DNA of 64,000 nt from Bdellovibrio sp. ArHS (GCF_000786105.1 NZ_JTEV01000006.1:122945-186944); one strand, 5' to 3'; counted from the first letter of the stretch, positions 9,836-18,898 are shown. The notes: generated by a model not told the origin, from the sequence alone. Numbers and translations are program-made.

Positions 9836-11257
9836 TTAAGGGACCAGTTTTTGGATTTCGGGTTTGTATTTTTCGAATTGCGAAATAATCTTCTCATCCC
9901 CATAAACCAAAACCTTAAATCCCCCCGCCCCCAAAGCCCTCTGTATCGCCGCATTGGAATCGCTCACCTTGATTTTACCAACATTCTTATTGAAGTCCGT
10001 CAGGTAATCCACCGGGATTCCGTAAAAGTCCAAAGACAGAAGATTATAAGCCAGACGATCAGCCGTTTCGATAGCTCTTGGGAACTGACCAATCAATTGG
10101 TTACGGGCTGCCGCAACCTCGGGTTCTTGCGCTCCTCCAGTCACATAATCACTGACAACTTTCAAAGTTTCTTCCAGCGTCTTCCCCGCCGTTTCATTTT
10201 TCGTGAAGGTTGAAATCTCAAAACTGCCGCGATCTTTTCGCACGTCAAAGAACGAATAGATGGAATACGTCAATCCCAGATCATCGCGCACTTTCTGATT
10301 CAAGCGGCTGGCAAAACCTCCGCCCAAAGATTCATTGCTTAAACGCAAGCGCAAGTAGTCTTCATTTTTACGGTCGATTCCCAGTTGCGCCACGCGGATC
10401 TGCGTCTGCTGCAAGCCCTTCTTGACGATCAACTTCACTTTCAGACCCTCAATGGCCGGCGCAGCCTCTGTCGCCACCTCAGGGATGGTTCGCTTCGTCC
10501 ACTTTGCAAAAACATCTTGCACGGCTTTTTCAAAATCTGCGTTGAAGCTTCCCACAACAGCCAATGAGGCATTATTAGGACGATAGAACGTCAGATAGTG
10601 TTTGATAATATCTTGCTTAGTGATACCGCGAAGAGCCTCAGGAGTTCCATTGACGTCGCGCGAATACGGATGATTTCCGTAAAGGAACTGATCCATCTTG
10701 TCATCCGCGAAGGCCGAAGGGTTGTCGATTTTCTTTTGCAGATTCGCCAGCATTTGTGAACGAATGCGGTTGATTTCAGCGTCTTTAAAAGCCGGATTCA
10801 TCGCCACGTCAGCGAAGAGCTCTAGCAAAGTGCCCGAACTCGTGATCAAAGAGTCCGAATAAAGTGTCGTGACATCATATCCTGGTGACACGTCCATGCC
10901 TGCACCTAATTGACCGAAGTCATCAGCAATTTTCAGGGCATCACGCGTCTGGGTTCCCTGTTCAAGCATATAAGCCGTCAAAGCATTCAACCCCGCTTTG
11001 GATGCGGTTTCCTGCATATTTCCGGTTTTCAACAGCAAGGTAAAACTGACTCGCGGCAAAGAGGCGTCATGGATATAAATAATCTTAAGACCGTTTTCCA
11101 GCGTCACTTCTTTATAAGGTTGTAGCTTGAAAGAGCCATTGCCTTTTTGCACGTAACCTGTGCCGGGCTTAGGACCCTCTTTTTTTGCAGACGTCGAGCA
11201 TGCTAGCAGCGCGGAACAAATCAGAGGAAGAGTGATAACTAATGAGATGCGTTTCAT
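9836..11257 (-). CDS. M16-family peptidase homologue lacking the catalytic motif, lipoprotein
   Basis: Protein of 473 aa with a lipoprotein signal (lipobox LLAC, then STSAKKEG). The fold is that of M16 peptidases: NGLKIIYIHDASLPRVSF, the first domain, then the R/Y motif in the second half (RLNQKVRDDLGLTYSIYSFF). The zinc site is lost: where the active family member has HxxEH, this one reads LNALTAYMLEQGT. It lies 2 bases downstream of an active M16 gene. Together they fit the known active/inactive M16 pairs in which the inactive subunit helps bind substrate. Periplasmic or outer-membrane location follows from the lipobox. Confidence 0.88.
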   Translation of the reverse strand: MKRISLVITLPLICSALLACSTSAKKEGPKPGTGYVQKGNGSFKLQPYKEVTLENGLKIIYIHDASLPRVSFTLLLKTGNMQETASKAGLNALTAYMLEQGTQTRDALKIADDFGQLGAGMDVSPGYDVTTLYSDSLITSSGTLLELFADVAMNPAFKDAEINRIRSQMLANLQKKIDNPSAFADDKMDQFLYGNHPYSRDVNGTPEALRGITKQDIIKHYLTFYRPNNASLAVVGSFNADFEKAVQDVFAKWTKRTIPEVATEAAPAIEGLKVKLIVKKGLQQTQIRVAQLGIDRKNEDYLRLRLSNESLGGGFASRLNQKVRDDLGLTYSIYSFFDVRKDRGSFEISTFTKNETAGKTLEETLKVVSDYVTGGAQEPEVAAARNQLIGQFPRAIETADRLAYNLLSLDFYGIPVDYLTDFNKNVGKIKVSDSNAAIQRALGAGGFKVLVYGDEKIISQFEKYKPEIQKLVP

Positions 11258-11259
11258 AC

Positions 11260-12657
11260 TTATTCCTTTTTCGCCTTAGGTTCTAAAGTGATGATCGAGC
11301 GCTGAGTTTGTTGTGTGTACTTCGTCGCGGCTTTCTGAATATCTTCCGCCGTGACGGCCTGGTACTTTTCCAGATCAGTGAAAAGACTTTCATAAGAACC
11401 AGTCACGATTTCATTCACCGCTAAAGAACGCGCTTTGCCGTCCATGGTTTTTAGCCCATCAACAAGATCCTTCATGACCTGCGTTTTAGCTTTTTCAAGT
11501 TCCTTGTCACTGACCTTTTGATTGCGAAGTTTCCAAATTTCATTGTACACGGTGTCCAAGGCTTCTTGCGTGCCCTGACCCGGTTTTAAGCTGACGCCGA
11601 AACCCATAATACCGGCGTCTTTCATCGCGTAGTTATAAGCATATGCTGAAGTCGCGATTTGTTTTTGATAAACTAGGCGCTTATGCAAGCGGCTGGAAGT
11701 ACCATATCCTAAAATATTTGCCGCCAAATCCAAAGCGTACATATCAGGTTCGCCCTGCCGTGGACTGCGGAAAGCCACAACAAAAGAGCTGTTCTGAACA
11801 TCTTTTTTGAGGGTGGCGTTTTGCTGAACTTTCTGCGGCGGTTCTTCTATTTTTTTTGCTTCAGGTAAAGGCTTCTTGGGCAACTTGCCGTAATACTTTT
11901 CAATCAGACTTTTAACTTTGGAGGTTTTGAAGTCGCCGACGATAACCAACACGGCGTTATTGGGAACGTAATAAGTATTATAGAAAAAACGAAGCTTTTC
12001 CGAATCGTATGCGGCAATGTCTTTCATGTAGCCAATCACCGGCCACTTGTAGGGATGCACTTTAAAAAGAGTTCCCATCATGAGTTCCCGCAAAAGACCC
12101 ATGGGATTGTTGTCTACTCGCCAACGGCGTTCTTCCGCCACCACTTCTTTTTCACTCTTTAAGTCTTCCGGATTGATAAGAAGCGAACTCATGCGGTCTA
12201 CTTCCATATCCATGACCAGTTCTAACTTGGAGCTTGGCAGATTTTCGTAAAAACCTGTGTAGTCATTTGTCGTAAAGGCATTATTTGTAATACCATTTTC
12301 ATGAAAAATTCGATCGAAAGATTTGCCGTCGTATTTTTTTGCGCCCTTAAACATCATGTGCTCAAGCATATGCGCAGCCCCCGTAACACCGGGGTACTCG
12401 TCGCGGGAGCCGACTCTATACCAAGTATGGTAGCTCACCATCGGAACTGCATGATCCTCTAAGAGCAGGACGGTCAGTCCATTTTCCAAAACAAATTTCG
12501 TTACGGGCAAAGAAATCTTCAGATCATTTTGTGTCGCCCAACCTTTGATGGCTCCCAAAGGTTCTTTGATTTCCGGCTTTTGATTTGGCATTGGGTCCAC
12601 AGCAAAGACTGTGGATGACATAAGAAGTCCCAAGAGCAAGGTCGAAAAACGTGTCAT
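11260..12657 (-). CDS. M16-family zinc metallopeptidase, catalytic subunit
   Basis: Secreted protein of 465 aa. It has a signal peptide (TLLLGLLMSSTVFA) and the inverted zinc motif HMLEH (H96, E99, H100) within GAAHMLEHMMFKGAKKYDG. The third ligand is probably in the following EKEVVAEERR helix. The second-half arginine/tyrosine region is present (YGTSSRLHKRLVYQKQIATSAYAY). It is the first gene of a two-gene unit with the inactive M16 partner. It probably degrades peptides in the periplasm; the substrate is unknown. The ATG has GAAGCAG upstream. Confidence 0.93.
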   Translation of the reverse strand: MTRFSTLLLGLLMSSTVFAVDPMPNQKPEIKEPLGAIKGWATQNDLKISLPVTKFVLENGLTVLLLEDHAVPMVSYHTWYRVGSRDEYPGVTGAAHMLEHMMFKGAKKYDGKSFDRIFHENGITNNAFTTNDYTGFYENLPSSKLELVMDMEVDRMSSLLINPEDLKSEKEVVAEERRWRVDNNPMGLLRELMMGTLFKVHPYKWPVIGYMKDIAAYDSEKLRFFYNTYYVPNNAVLVIVGDFKTSKVKSLIEKYYGKLPKKPLPEAKKIEEPPQKVQQNATLKKDVQNSSFVVAFRSPRQGEPDMYALDLAANILGYGTSSRLHKRLVYQKQIATSAYAYNYAMKDAGIMGFGVSLKPGQGTQEALDTVYNEIWKLRNQKVSDKELEKAKTQVMKDLVDGLKTMDGKARSLAVNEIVTGSYESLFTDLEKYQAVTAEDIQKAATKYTQQTQRSIITLEPKAKKE

Positions 12658-12749
12658 AGCTGCTTCTTTCGTTGAAAGTACAATAAACCCTAGTGTGAAA
12701 CTGGAGGACTGTTAATTCAACGATCTTTCAGGACTTTTAAGACTTTGTT

Positions 12750-12765
12750 CCGGGCTTGCGCCCGG
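12750..12765. other. GC-rich hairpin between fliL and the M16 operon
   Basis: CCGGGC-TTGC-GCCCGG, a perfect 6-bp stem lying 17 bases past the fliL stop on the minus strand. No strong T-run follows, so a terminator role is uncertain. Confidence 0.45.
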
Positions 12766-12782
12766 TCGAAGAAAGCTGTGCT

Positions 12783-13292
12783 TTACTGCACAACGAAATC
12801 AGAAAAAAAGACGTCTTTGACAACACCCCGATGAAGGATGCCATTCACTTCGCCAGCAATTTTGTCTTTTAAGAAAAGTTTGCCTTGGATACTATCAAGA
12901 TCACTGAAGGAGTTATCGTTCAGTAAGCGAACAATTCGGTCACGAGCCTTGGCACGATTTTCCGGCTCCATCACCTCTTCAAAACCTTCTTTACCCAACA
13001 TTTGCAGATTTATTTCCAAACGGATTGTGCGCTTCGGTTCTCCGCCCAAATTGACGGTGAACTTGTCCATCGTATAGACCAAAGGCGTCGTATCTTCTGC
13101 ATCCTGAGTGGAGGCCAGATCCCTTTCGGCCTGCTCCTCTGAAATCGAAGGACTTTCCCACCCTATAGTCGAGGCATATACCATGTAGGCACCCCCGCCC
13201 ATCACCCCAAGGTTTATGACGGCGAACACTATCTGTAGTAGTTTACCGACATTCTTCTTGGGAGCCGCAGCTTGTTCTTGTGCTTCTGCCAT
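12783..13292 (-). CDS. fliL: Flagellar basal-body-associated protein FliL
   Basis: Single-pass inner-membrane protein of 169 aa that associates with the stator and basal body. It has a short Ala/Lys cytoplasmic N-terminus, TM at about 17-38 (LLQIVFAVINLGVMGGGAYMV), and a periplasmic FliL domain (YTMDKFTVNLGGEPKRTIRLEINLQ, ending VVKDVFFSDFVVQ). The usual length is 150-180 aa. A sigma-28-like promoter lies just upstream. It is not next to other flagellar genes here. It may be one of several fliL copies in the genome. Confidence 0.9.
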   Translation of the reverse strand: MAEAQEQAAAPKKNVGKLLQIVFAVINLGVMGGGAYMVYASTIGWESPSISEEQAERDLASTQDAEDTTPLVYTMDKFTVNLGGEPKRTIRLEINLQMLGKEGFEEVMEPENRAKARDRIVRLLNDNSFSDLDSIQGKLFLKDKIAGEVNGILHRGVVKDVFFSDFVVQ

Positions 13293-13322
13293 TTAATAAC
13301 CTCGTGGATAATGACATTTGGT

Positions 13323-13349
13323 TTATCGGTGAAACAGGCCAAGGTCTTA
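13323..13349 (-). promoter_or_regulatory. Sigma-28-like promoter for fliL
   Basis: Minus strand reads TAAGACCT, 11 bases, ACCGATAA. The -10 has 7 of 8 matches to GCCGATAA with exact spacing; the -35 is only half matched. It ends 30 bases before the fliL ATG. Confidence 0.6.
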
Positions 13350-13460
13350 ACGAGCAGGACCTCAATTCTTGTAAGAAAATTTCAGGGAAAACGTCCAAGC
13401 TTTAGACATATGTGGACCTACACTTGACAAGAATACGTCTAGTTCATTCATAATGAAACT

Positions 13461-14462
13461 ATGAGACTTTTTCTCGCGGGATGCGCTTTATCTTTTTTCA
13501 GCCTACCAGTAGTGGCGGGTCAACCTGTCGCGCCGTCTTCTCAAAACGAGGCGGATCTTTTCCCCGCATCTTTACTGCAAATTTCAGAGACGGAAGCCTT
13601 CTCTCGCTACGTTTTTCTTGTTGATAAGGAAAAGCGCAAGCTTTCGGTCTTCGAACGTAATGGTGAAGATATTAAAAAAGTCGATGAGTACCCTGCTGAC
13701 ATTGGCAAAATGGGCGGAAACAAAACCAAGCGCGATGATCATAAAACTCCAGAGGGTATTTACTTCCTGGAAAAGCGCCTGACTCAGCCAGCGATTCCTT
13801 TCAGTCTGTATGGTGGTTTGGCTTTTACGACGAACTATCCAAATCTTTTCGATCAACGACAAAATAAAACTGGCTCTGGCATTTGGCTGCACGCGATCCC
13901 CGATTCGGTGCCTTTAACTCGCGGCTCACGAGGCTGCGTGGTGGTCCGAAATGAAGTCATCAAAAAACTCGCGGACTATGTCAAACTTCGCGAAACGCCG
14001 ATTTTGATTTTCGATCACGTGAACTACCTCAGCAAAAGCGAGCATGAAAAACGCCGCTCTGAGCTGAGTTCCTTTGTTGAACAGTGGCGCAAGTCCTGGG
14101 AAGAACAGGATATTGAAAAGTACATGAGCTTTTATGATAAGGACTTTAAAGCTCCCGGCTTTAACTTTGATTCCTGGAAAAATCACAAATCCAATTTGAA
14201 ATCCAAATACGAGTATATCAAGGTTCACCTTTCGCAACCTTACATCGTTCAACACAATGATCAGCTTCTGGTAAAAACCTTACAAAGATATGAATCAGAT
14301 AAACACGTCGATTATGGCGTAAAGACTATTTACGCACTAAAATCAGGTGACTCATACAAAATCATTCGTGAAGAGTGGGCGCCTTTCAGCCAAGAAAAAG
14401 TGGCGGCCGCTATCGCTCGTGACAACTCGATGACTGCGCAGGCGAATCAGGTTCAGCAGTAA
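13461..14462 (+). CDS. L,D-transpeptidase (YkuD) with C-terminal NTF2-like domain
   Basis: Periplasmic peptidoglycan enzyme of 333 aa. It has a signal peptide (LFLAGCALSFFSLPVVAG; the CAL is not a good lipobox). The YkuD domain at about 50-180 has catalytic H144 (IWLHAIP) and C159 in SRGCVVV, with an arginine after it. A helical linker leads to an NTF2/SnoaL-like domain at about 205-320 (FVEQWRKSWEEQDIEKYMSFYDKDF, ending REEWAPFS). The same two-domain layout is known from L,D-carboxypeptidase/transpeptidases of curved bacteria. It forms or trims 3-3 cross-links in its own or, in a predator, prey wall; the second option is inference. Confidence 0.92.
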   Translation: MRLFLAGCALSFFSLPVVAGQPVAPSSQNEADLFPASLLQISETEAFSRYVFLVDKEKRKLSVFERNGEDIKKVDEYPADIGKMGGNKTKRDDHKTPEGIYFLEKRLTQPAIPFSLYGGLAFTTNYPNLFDQRQNKTGSGIWLHAIPDSVPLTRGSRGCVVVRNEVIKKLADYVKLRETPILIFDHVNYLSKSEHEKRRSELSSFVEQWRKSWEEQDIEKYMSFYDKDFKAPGFNFDSWKNHKSNLKSKYEYIKVHLSQPYIVQHNDQLLVKTLQRYESDKHVDYGVKTIYALKSGDSYKIIREEWAPFSQEKVAAAIARDNSMTAQANQVQQ

Positions 14463-14467
14463 TTCCC

Positions 14468-14511
14468 AAAAAAGGCCCCGCAAATAATTTAGAATCTGCG
14501 GGACCGCTTTT
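14468..14511. terminator. Bidirectional terminator between convergent genes
   Basis: GGCCCCGCA and TGCGGGACC pair with one mismatch around a 14-base loop. A6 lies on the left and TTTT on the right. It separates the L,D-transpeptidase gene from the convergent CoA-transferase gene. Confidence 0.65.
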
Positions 14512-14516
14512 AAAAA

Positions 14517-15788
14517 TCAATATCCTAAAACTTTTTTAGCCTGAATTTCCAGAGTTTCACGGAACTCAGGTGCCGCAATAGCAATCAATGCCTGCGTGCG
14601 CTCTTTCAAGGTTTTACCATGCAAATACGCCACTCCATATTCTGTCACGATATAGTGCACATGAGCCCGCGTTGTAGTGACGCCAGCTCCTTCTTTTAAG
14701 AAGGCCGAAATCTTACTTTCTCCCTTAGCGGTTTTTGACGGCAAGGCGATGATCGGCTTCCCTCCAGGGGAAAGAGCGGCCCCTCGCATGAAATCCATCT
14801 GTCCACCAACGCCCGAATATATCCGAGCACCAATCGAGTCAGCACACACTTGGCCAGTCAAATCGACTTCGATGGCGCTATTGATTGCAATGACCTTAGG
14901 GTTCTGACGAATAATATGCGTGTCATTGGTATACGTGGCATCCATCATGACGACCATGGGATTGTTATCAATAAAGTCATAGGTCTTACGTGAACCGATG
15001 GCAAAACTCGTAACGATCTTGTCACGCATCCGCTTTTTAAACTTATTCGTAATCGCTCCCGTTTTATACAACTCCACCAGCCCATCTGAAAACATCTCAG
15101 TGTGCACACCAAGATCGCGGTGTCCGGTCAAGGCTTTCAATGTTGCATCCGGAATAGCTCCAATACCCATCTGCAAGGTCGCACCGTCTTCGATCAGACT
15201 GGCAACATTGCGACCGATCTGCAACTCCGTCTCGGTTAATTCGGTCGCCTTCTTGATATAAAGCTCTTCGTTCACTTCCACCGCATAGTGAACCTTGGAA
15301 AATTCAAATTGCGAATCACCGAAAGTCCGCGGCATACGAGGATTCACTTGGGCAATCACCGTCTTGGCCGAACGAACCGCCGCAATGGAAACATCCACTG
15401 ACGGTCCCAAACTGCACATCCCGTGTTGGTCTGGTGGCGAGACTTGAATAAGGGCCACGTCCAACGGCACAGTCTGGTTATAAAACAACGTCGGAATTTC
15501 GCTTAGAAAAATAGGGACAAATGAAGGATTCAGGTTGCCACGAACCTTACGCAGATTGCCGCCATTGAAAAAGCTATGAATCTCAAAACTTTTTTCATAC
15601 TTAGGGTCCGCGTAAGAGCAATCCCCTTCCGTATGGATGGAGTATACTTTGACTCCCATAAGTTCTTCTGCTCGCAACGTCAGTTGTCGCACGAGCTGTT
15701 GCGGTGTTGCCGCAGCAGTATGGATAAATACATTATCATTGGACTTAACGATCTTAAGGGCTTCTTCAGCTGAAACAAATTGGGTCAT
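14517..15788 (-). CDS. Acetyl-CoA hydrolase/CoA-transferase family protein
   Basis: CoA-transferase of 423 aa, similar to 4-hydroxybutyrate or acetate/succinate CoA-transferases. It opens with FVSAEEALKIVKSNDNVFIHTAAATPQQLV. Other family segments are VALIQVSPPDQHGMCSLG, ATLQMGIGAIPDATL (glycine-rich CoA loop) and YSGVGGQMDFMRGAALSPGGK. The open frame extends 71 codons further upstream, but the ATG at 15788 has GGAGG 10 bases before it and matches the family N-terminus. Substrate specificity cannot be read with confidence. It probably moves CoA between acetate and another short acid. Confidence 0.9.
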   Translation of the reverse strand: MTQFVSAEEALKIVKSNDNVFIHTAAATPQQLVRQLTLRAEELMGVKVYSIHTEGDCSYADPKYEKSFEIHSFFNGGNLRKVRGNLNPSFVPIFLSEIPTLFYNQTVPLDVALIQVSPPDQHGMCSLGPSVDVSIAAVRSAKTVIAQVNPRMPRTFGDSQFEFSKVHYAVEVNEELYIKKATELTETELQIGRNVASLIEDGATLQMGIGAIPDATLKALTGHRDLGVHTEMFSDGLVELYKTGAITNKFKKRMRDKIVTSFAIGSRKTYDFIDNNPMVVMMDATYTNDTHIIRQNPKVIAINSAIEVDLTGQVCADSIGARIYSGVGGQMDFMRGAALSPGGKPIIALPSKTAKGESKISAFLKEGAGVTTTRAHVHYIVTEYGVAYLHGKTLKERTQALIAIAAPEFRETLEIQAKKVLGY

Positions 15789-16024
15789 GCCTTTACTTCC
15801 TCCACTTGTAGTGTCACATAAAAAAAGAGGAACGAATACCTTTTCGTATTCCCTTGTTTCAACTGCTAACTCGGGGTTGCAACGAATTGTTGCTTCAACC
15901 CAGGTGAGATTCTTTCTACTAACAGCGTTAAGGAGGCCCGAATTCCACTTGGGGTCGAATAACAATTCTATCTGGCAGCAGTAAGATGCAATCACACACA
16001 ACTTGTTGAACTAGGAGTTCTCAA

Positions 16025-16606
16025 ATGAAAACAAAAGTGTTTGCAGCAGTATTACTCAGTGTCTTCGCATTTTCATCCAGCGCTTTCGCCGAAAACTGGA
16101 TGGCTCATATTCGCGGCGTTTACATCACACCAGATAACAGCTCTTCTCCCGTCAGTGGTGTTGAAGCTGACAAACAAACGATTCCCGAGCTTGATTTCAG
16201 TTACTTCGTCACGCCGGAATGGTCTGTAGAGTTGATTCTAGGAACGTCTCGCCACGAGGTTTCTTTGAATGGCACCGACCTAGGAAAAGTCAGTCTTCTT
16301 CCGCCAACAGTCACAGCTAAATATCACTATGACCTTGGCAACGGCTTCGTTCCTTATGCAGGTTTAGGTTTGAATCACACATTGTTCTATGATGTTGATT
16401 TGTCCAGCAACCTTTCCGTAAGTACAAACTCGACAGGATTGGCTTTGCAAGTAGGTGCCGACTACAAAATTGGCGACAACCTTTACTTGAATTTGGATAT
16501 CAAAAAAGTCTATATCAAAACTGACGTTGCTAGTAACGGAAACTATCTAACAACTTTAGACATCAATCCAATGCTTTACGGATTGGGAGTGGGCATGAAG
16601 TTCTAA
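16025..16606 (+). CDS. ompW: OmpW-family outer membrane protein
   Basis: Eight-stranded outer-membrane beta-barrel of 193 aa. It has a signal peptide (VFAAVLLSVFAFSSSAFA) and the family start ENWMAHIRGVYITPDN. The middle has IPELDFSYFVTPEWSVELILG and PPTVTAKYHYDLGNGFVPYAGLGLN, and it ends with an aromatic residue (GVGMKF) as barrels do. AGGAG lies 7 bases before the ATG and a strong terminator follows, so it is a single-gene unit. It probably forms a narrow channel for small hydrophobic molecules. Confidence 0.95.
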   Translation: MKTKVFAAVLLSVFAFSSSAFAENWMAHIRGVYITPDNSSSPVSGVEADKQTIPELDFSYFVTPEWSVELILGTSRHEVSLNGTDLGKVSLLPPTVTAKYHYDLGNGFVPYAGLGLNHTLFYDVDLSSNLSVSTNSTGLALQVGADYKIGDNLYLNLDIKKVYIKTDVASNGNYLTTLDINPMLYGLGVGMKF

Positions 16607-16635
16607 GACTTCAGAAGCGACGAAAAGCATTGGCA

Positions 16636-16672
16636 GGCCACTTGTCGACATCACAAGTGGCCTTCTTTTTTT
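16636..16672 (+). terminator. Strong rho-independent terminator of ompW
   Basis: Perfect 10-bp stem GGCCACTTGT / ACAAGTGGCC, 7-base loop, then TTCTTTTTTT. It begins 29 bases after the ompW stop codon. Confidence 0.93.
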
Positions 16673-16811
16673 GACCTGTCGAACTTTTTCAAGTCCCTTG
16701 CCGCTCTTTGTTTCAATACAAGATGCGTCCCAAGATGAGACATCAGATTCAAATATATCTCATTTCATCGGGTACATCCCTTGCTCTTCAAGAGCCAAAA
16801 GGAGAGAACCC

Positions 16812-17606
16812 ATGTCATCTAAAATTATTTCGTTAACTGTAGCGGGCCTTATCGGCCTGCAAAGCGCAGCCATGGCCCAAGATCGCACCGCAGGCATTGG
16901 CGATGAACAAATCCGTATAGCTAAAGAAAACGTACGCGCCCTGAAAGCAGAGATCCAAAGCCTGGATAAAGCTTTAGGTGACGCGCAAGTTGCCATCGAA
17001 AAACGCGAGTCACGCGGCACTTTCGCTAATGGCACTGCGGTGACCGGCGCAGCGATCGGTTTAGGTCTCTCTGCGATAGCTGCTCTCACAATAAAAAAAG
17101 GAACTGGCGGTCAAGCCTTGAATGGATATTTAACCGGCGCTCTTTCTGCCGTCATTTCTTTGTCGTCAGCGGGATTGGGCCTTATCGGTCAAGCTCGCAA
17201 AACGGATGTCGATACTAAAAGCTTGGAAGAGCAATTGAAGCTCGCGGAAACACAAGTGCAATCTGCGATCTCTGTCGCCGACAAACAGACATCTGCTGTG
17301 CTTAAGCAACTGAACTCCTCTTTGACAACAGTTCGTCAGTCCTTGAACGAATACACAATCAGCGAAGACTCCATTTCACAAAACAAATTGTTTTCTCAGA
17401 TTGCGCAGGCCTCTGGTGTCGCCATCACTGTTTATGGCATGACTCAACGGGAATCCAAAGCCCTGCTGGTCGGCCCTCTGGTGATGAGTGCTGGAAACCT
17501 GGGGCAGGTCTTGGGAGGATTGTCTGATTCTGACGCAGAAAAAGTGATCGCGGAAATCAAAGCGACACGCCTTTCATTGATGGCCGCCGCTGTGAACTTG
17601 GAATAA
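16812..17606 (+). CDS. Exported coiled-coil protein with glycine-rich hydrophobic segments, unknown
   Basis: Not a family I recognise. The protein has 264 aa and a signal peptide (IISLTVAGLIGLQSAAMA). A helical stretch rich in K/E/Q follows (RIAKENVRALKAEIQSLDKAL). Then come two Gly/Ala hydrophobic segments (GTAVTGAAIGLGLSAIAALT and YLTGALSAVISLSSAGLGLI), another coiled coil, and two more mildly hydrophobic stretches. The start is the ATG at 16812 with GGAGAG upstream; the frame is open 47 codons earlier without a signal sequence. It is followed after 7 bases by another unknown secreted protein gene, so the two probably act together. Confidence 0.75.
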   Translation: MSSKIISLTVAGLIGLQSAAMAQDRTAGIGDEQIRIAKENVRALKAEIQSLDKALGDAQVAIEKRESRGTFANGTAVTGAAIGLGLSAIAALTIKKGTGGQALNGYLTGALSAVISLSSAGLGLIGQARKTDVDTKSLEEQLKLAETQVQSAISVADKQTSAVLKQLNSSLTTVRQSLNEYTISEDSISQNKLFSQIAQASGVAITVYGMTQRESKALLVGPLVMSAGNLGQVLGGLSDSDAEKVIAEIKATRLSLMAAAVNLE

Positions 17607-17613
17607 CCCAAAG

Positions 17614-18576
17614 ATGTCTTTAACGACTCGCTTTTTCTACCTAATGATTCTTTGCCTGAGCTGGGTGAACCTGGCTCAGGCAGCGCCTCGTTGCGAGTCT
17701 ATTTTTCTTCCTACCGTCTTAGAGGTTCTTCAGAAAATCGACGCCACCCACAACAAGTTTCTACTTAAAGGTTCGAACTCTGTTGAAGAGATCGGAAAAG
17801 ACTTTTCCTGGTTACGTCGTCGTAAACTTCGCAAGCTCATCAACGACACGGACTTACAAACATTCGTTTCGGATAAAGCGCTGGAAAGATACACTATTGA
17901 ACTGGGGATGGTTCTTTTCGGAAAGAAAGAAGTCGTCGATCGCTGGCTTCGTCAAAATAAAGAGCAGCGTTTAGAGGACTCCACTGTAATTTTGATCAAA
18001 GAAAAACTTTTGCAGGAAGGTTTGCTAAAAACCTGGTTGGAAGTGCGTGATCCGCGGGATGCCGGTTGGACCCGCAAAAGTCTGGACCGACTGTGGACCC
18101 TGCTCCAACACCGTTCCTTGGAATGGCTGCGCATTCCATTGGCTTTGCCTTCAATGAAAAATGCGGAAGTCCCGCCGGAGCTGATGTACAAGATTATTCG
18201 CGACGGCTTTAAAACTCACGCCGAAGAGGCGCGGGTGGCCTTACGCAGTCAAAACCACATCGAGGCTTACAACACTTTTAAAAAAATCTATGGTCGCGTG
18301 ATCTTCGGCGTTCTTTTCGCTTTGAATGTCCATAATGGCTACGAACAAATCCAGGACTATCATAATCGCCACATTGAACAAACCATTCAACAGATTCAGG
18401 AAATCGCCAAACACGCAGAAAATGCCGTGACCCAAATCAAACGGGAACAGTTTGATCAGGCTTACCGCAGTGCCGAAGCTGACTTTATCAAGAAGTGGGG
18501 CGAAGAACCCACCCCGGCTGAAAGGGAAATTTTGCGCAAGAAAATCGCGGATGCGCTGAACATGTCAGTCCCTTAA
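17614..18576 (+). CDS. Secreted helical protein, unknown
   Basis: Unrecognised protein of 320 aa. It has a signal peptide (FFYLMILCLSWVNLAQA) followed by a single cysteine near the mature start (APRCESIFLP). The rest is charged and helical with many Arg/Lys/Glu, and the C-terminal 80 residues look like a coiled coil. It lies 7 bases downstream of another unknown secreted protein gene and in front of a terminator, so it ends a two-gene unit. Confidence 0.75.
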   Translation: MSLTTRFFYLMILCLSWVNLAQAAPRCESIFLPTVLEVLQKIDATHNKFLLKGSNSVEEIGKDFSWLRRRKLRKLINDTDLQTFVSDKALERYTIELGMVLFGKKEVVDRWLRQNKEQRLEDSTVILIKEKLLQEGLLKTWLEVRDPRDAGWTRKSLDRLWTLLQHRSLEWLRIPLALPSMKNAEVPPELMYKIIRDGFKTHAEEARVALRSQNHIEAYNTFKKIYGRVIFGVLFALNVHNGYEQIQDYHNRHIEQTIQQIQEIAKHAENAVTQIKREQFDQAYRSAEADFIKKWGEEPTPAEREILRKKIADALNMSVP

Positions 18577-18580
18577 AATA

Positions 18581-18608
18581 AAAAAGCCCCGCGATAGGCG
18601 AGGCTTTT
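18581..18608. terminator. Bidirectional terminator between convergent units
   Basis: AAAAAGCC-C-CGC and GCG-A-GGCTTTT form a stem with one mismatch. It stops the unknown secreted-protein unit from the left and the rhomboid/small-protein unit from the right. Confidence 0.78.
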
Positions 18609-18631
18609 CAGCGCTAAGATTTTTGACGATC

Positions 18632-18820
18632 TTAGTGAGATTCTTCTGCCGAAGAAGAATTTTTTCCGTCGATAGTGAATTTCTCGACATTGTGAGCAAG
18701 ATCAGGAAGAGACTCCAAGTGCTTTTGCAATTCTTCTTTCGACATTTCTCCAACGTTCAAATTTCTTTCAGTCAATCGTTTGTCGAACTTCAAATTTTTA
18801 TTAGCTTGAGCCAATGACAT
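18632..18820 (-). CDS. Small acidic/basic helical protein, unknown
   Basis: Protein of 62 aa starting MSLAQANKNLKFDKRLTERN, followed by a conserved-looking helix (MSKEELQKHLESLPDL) and ending in SSSAEESH. The ATG at 18820 has GGGG 6 bases upstream; the frame is open 13 codons further but without a better site. It lies downstream of the rhomboid gene on the same strand with a terminator behind it, which supports it being real. No signal peptide and no known domain. Confidence 0.72.
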   Translation of the reverse strand: MSLAQANKNLKFDKRLTERNLNVGEMSKEELQKHLESLPDLAHNVEKFTIDGKNSSSAEESH

Positions 18821-18898
18821 TGCGTACCCCTTTTTCTGCGAAACCCTTTTATAGCGCACTTCACCCGGCGAGTCCAGGCACCTGGAAGCTTTTTCCCG

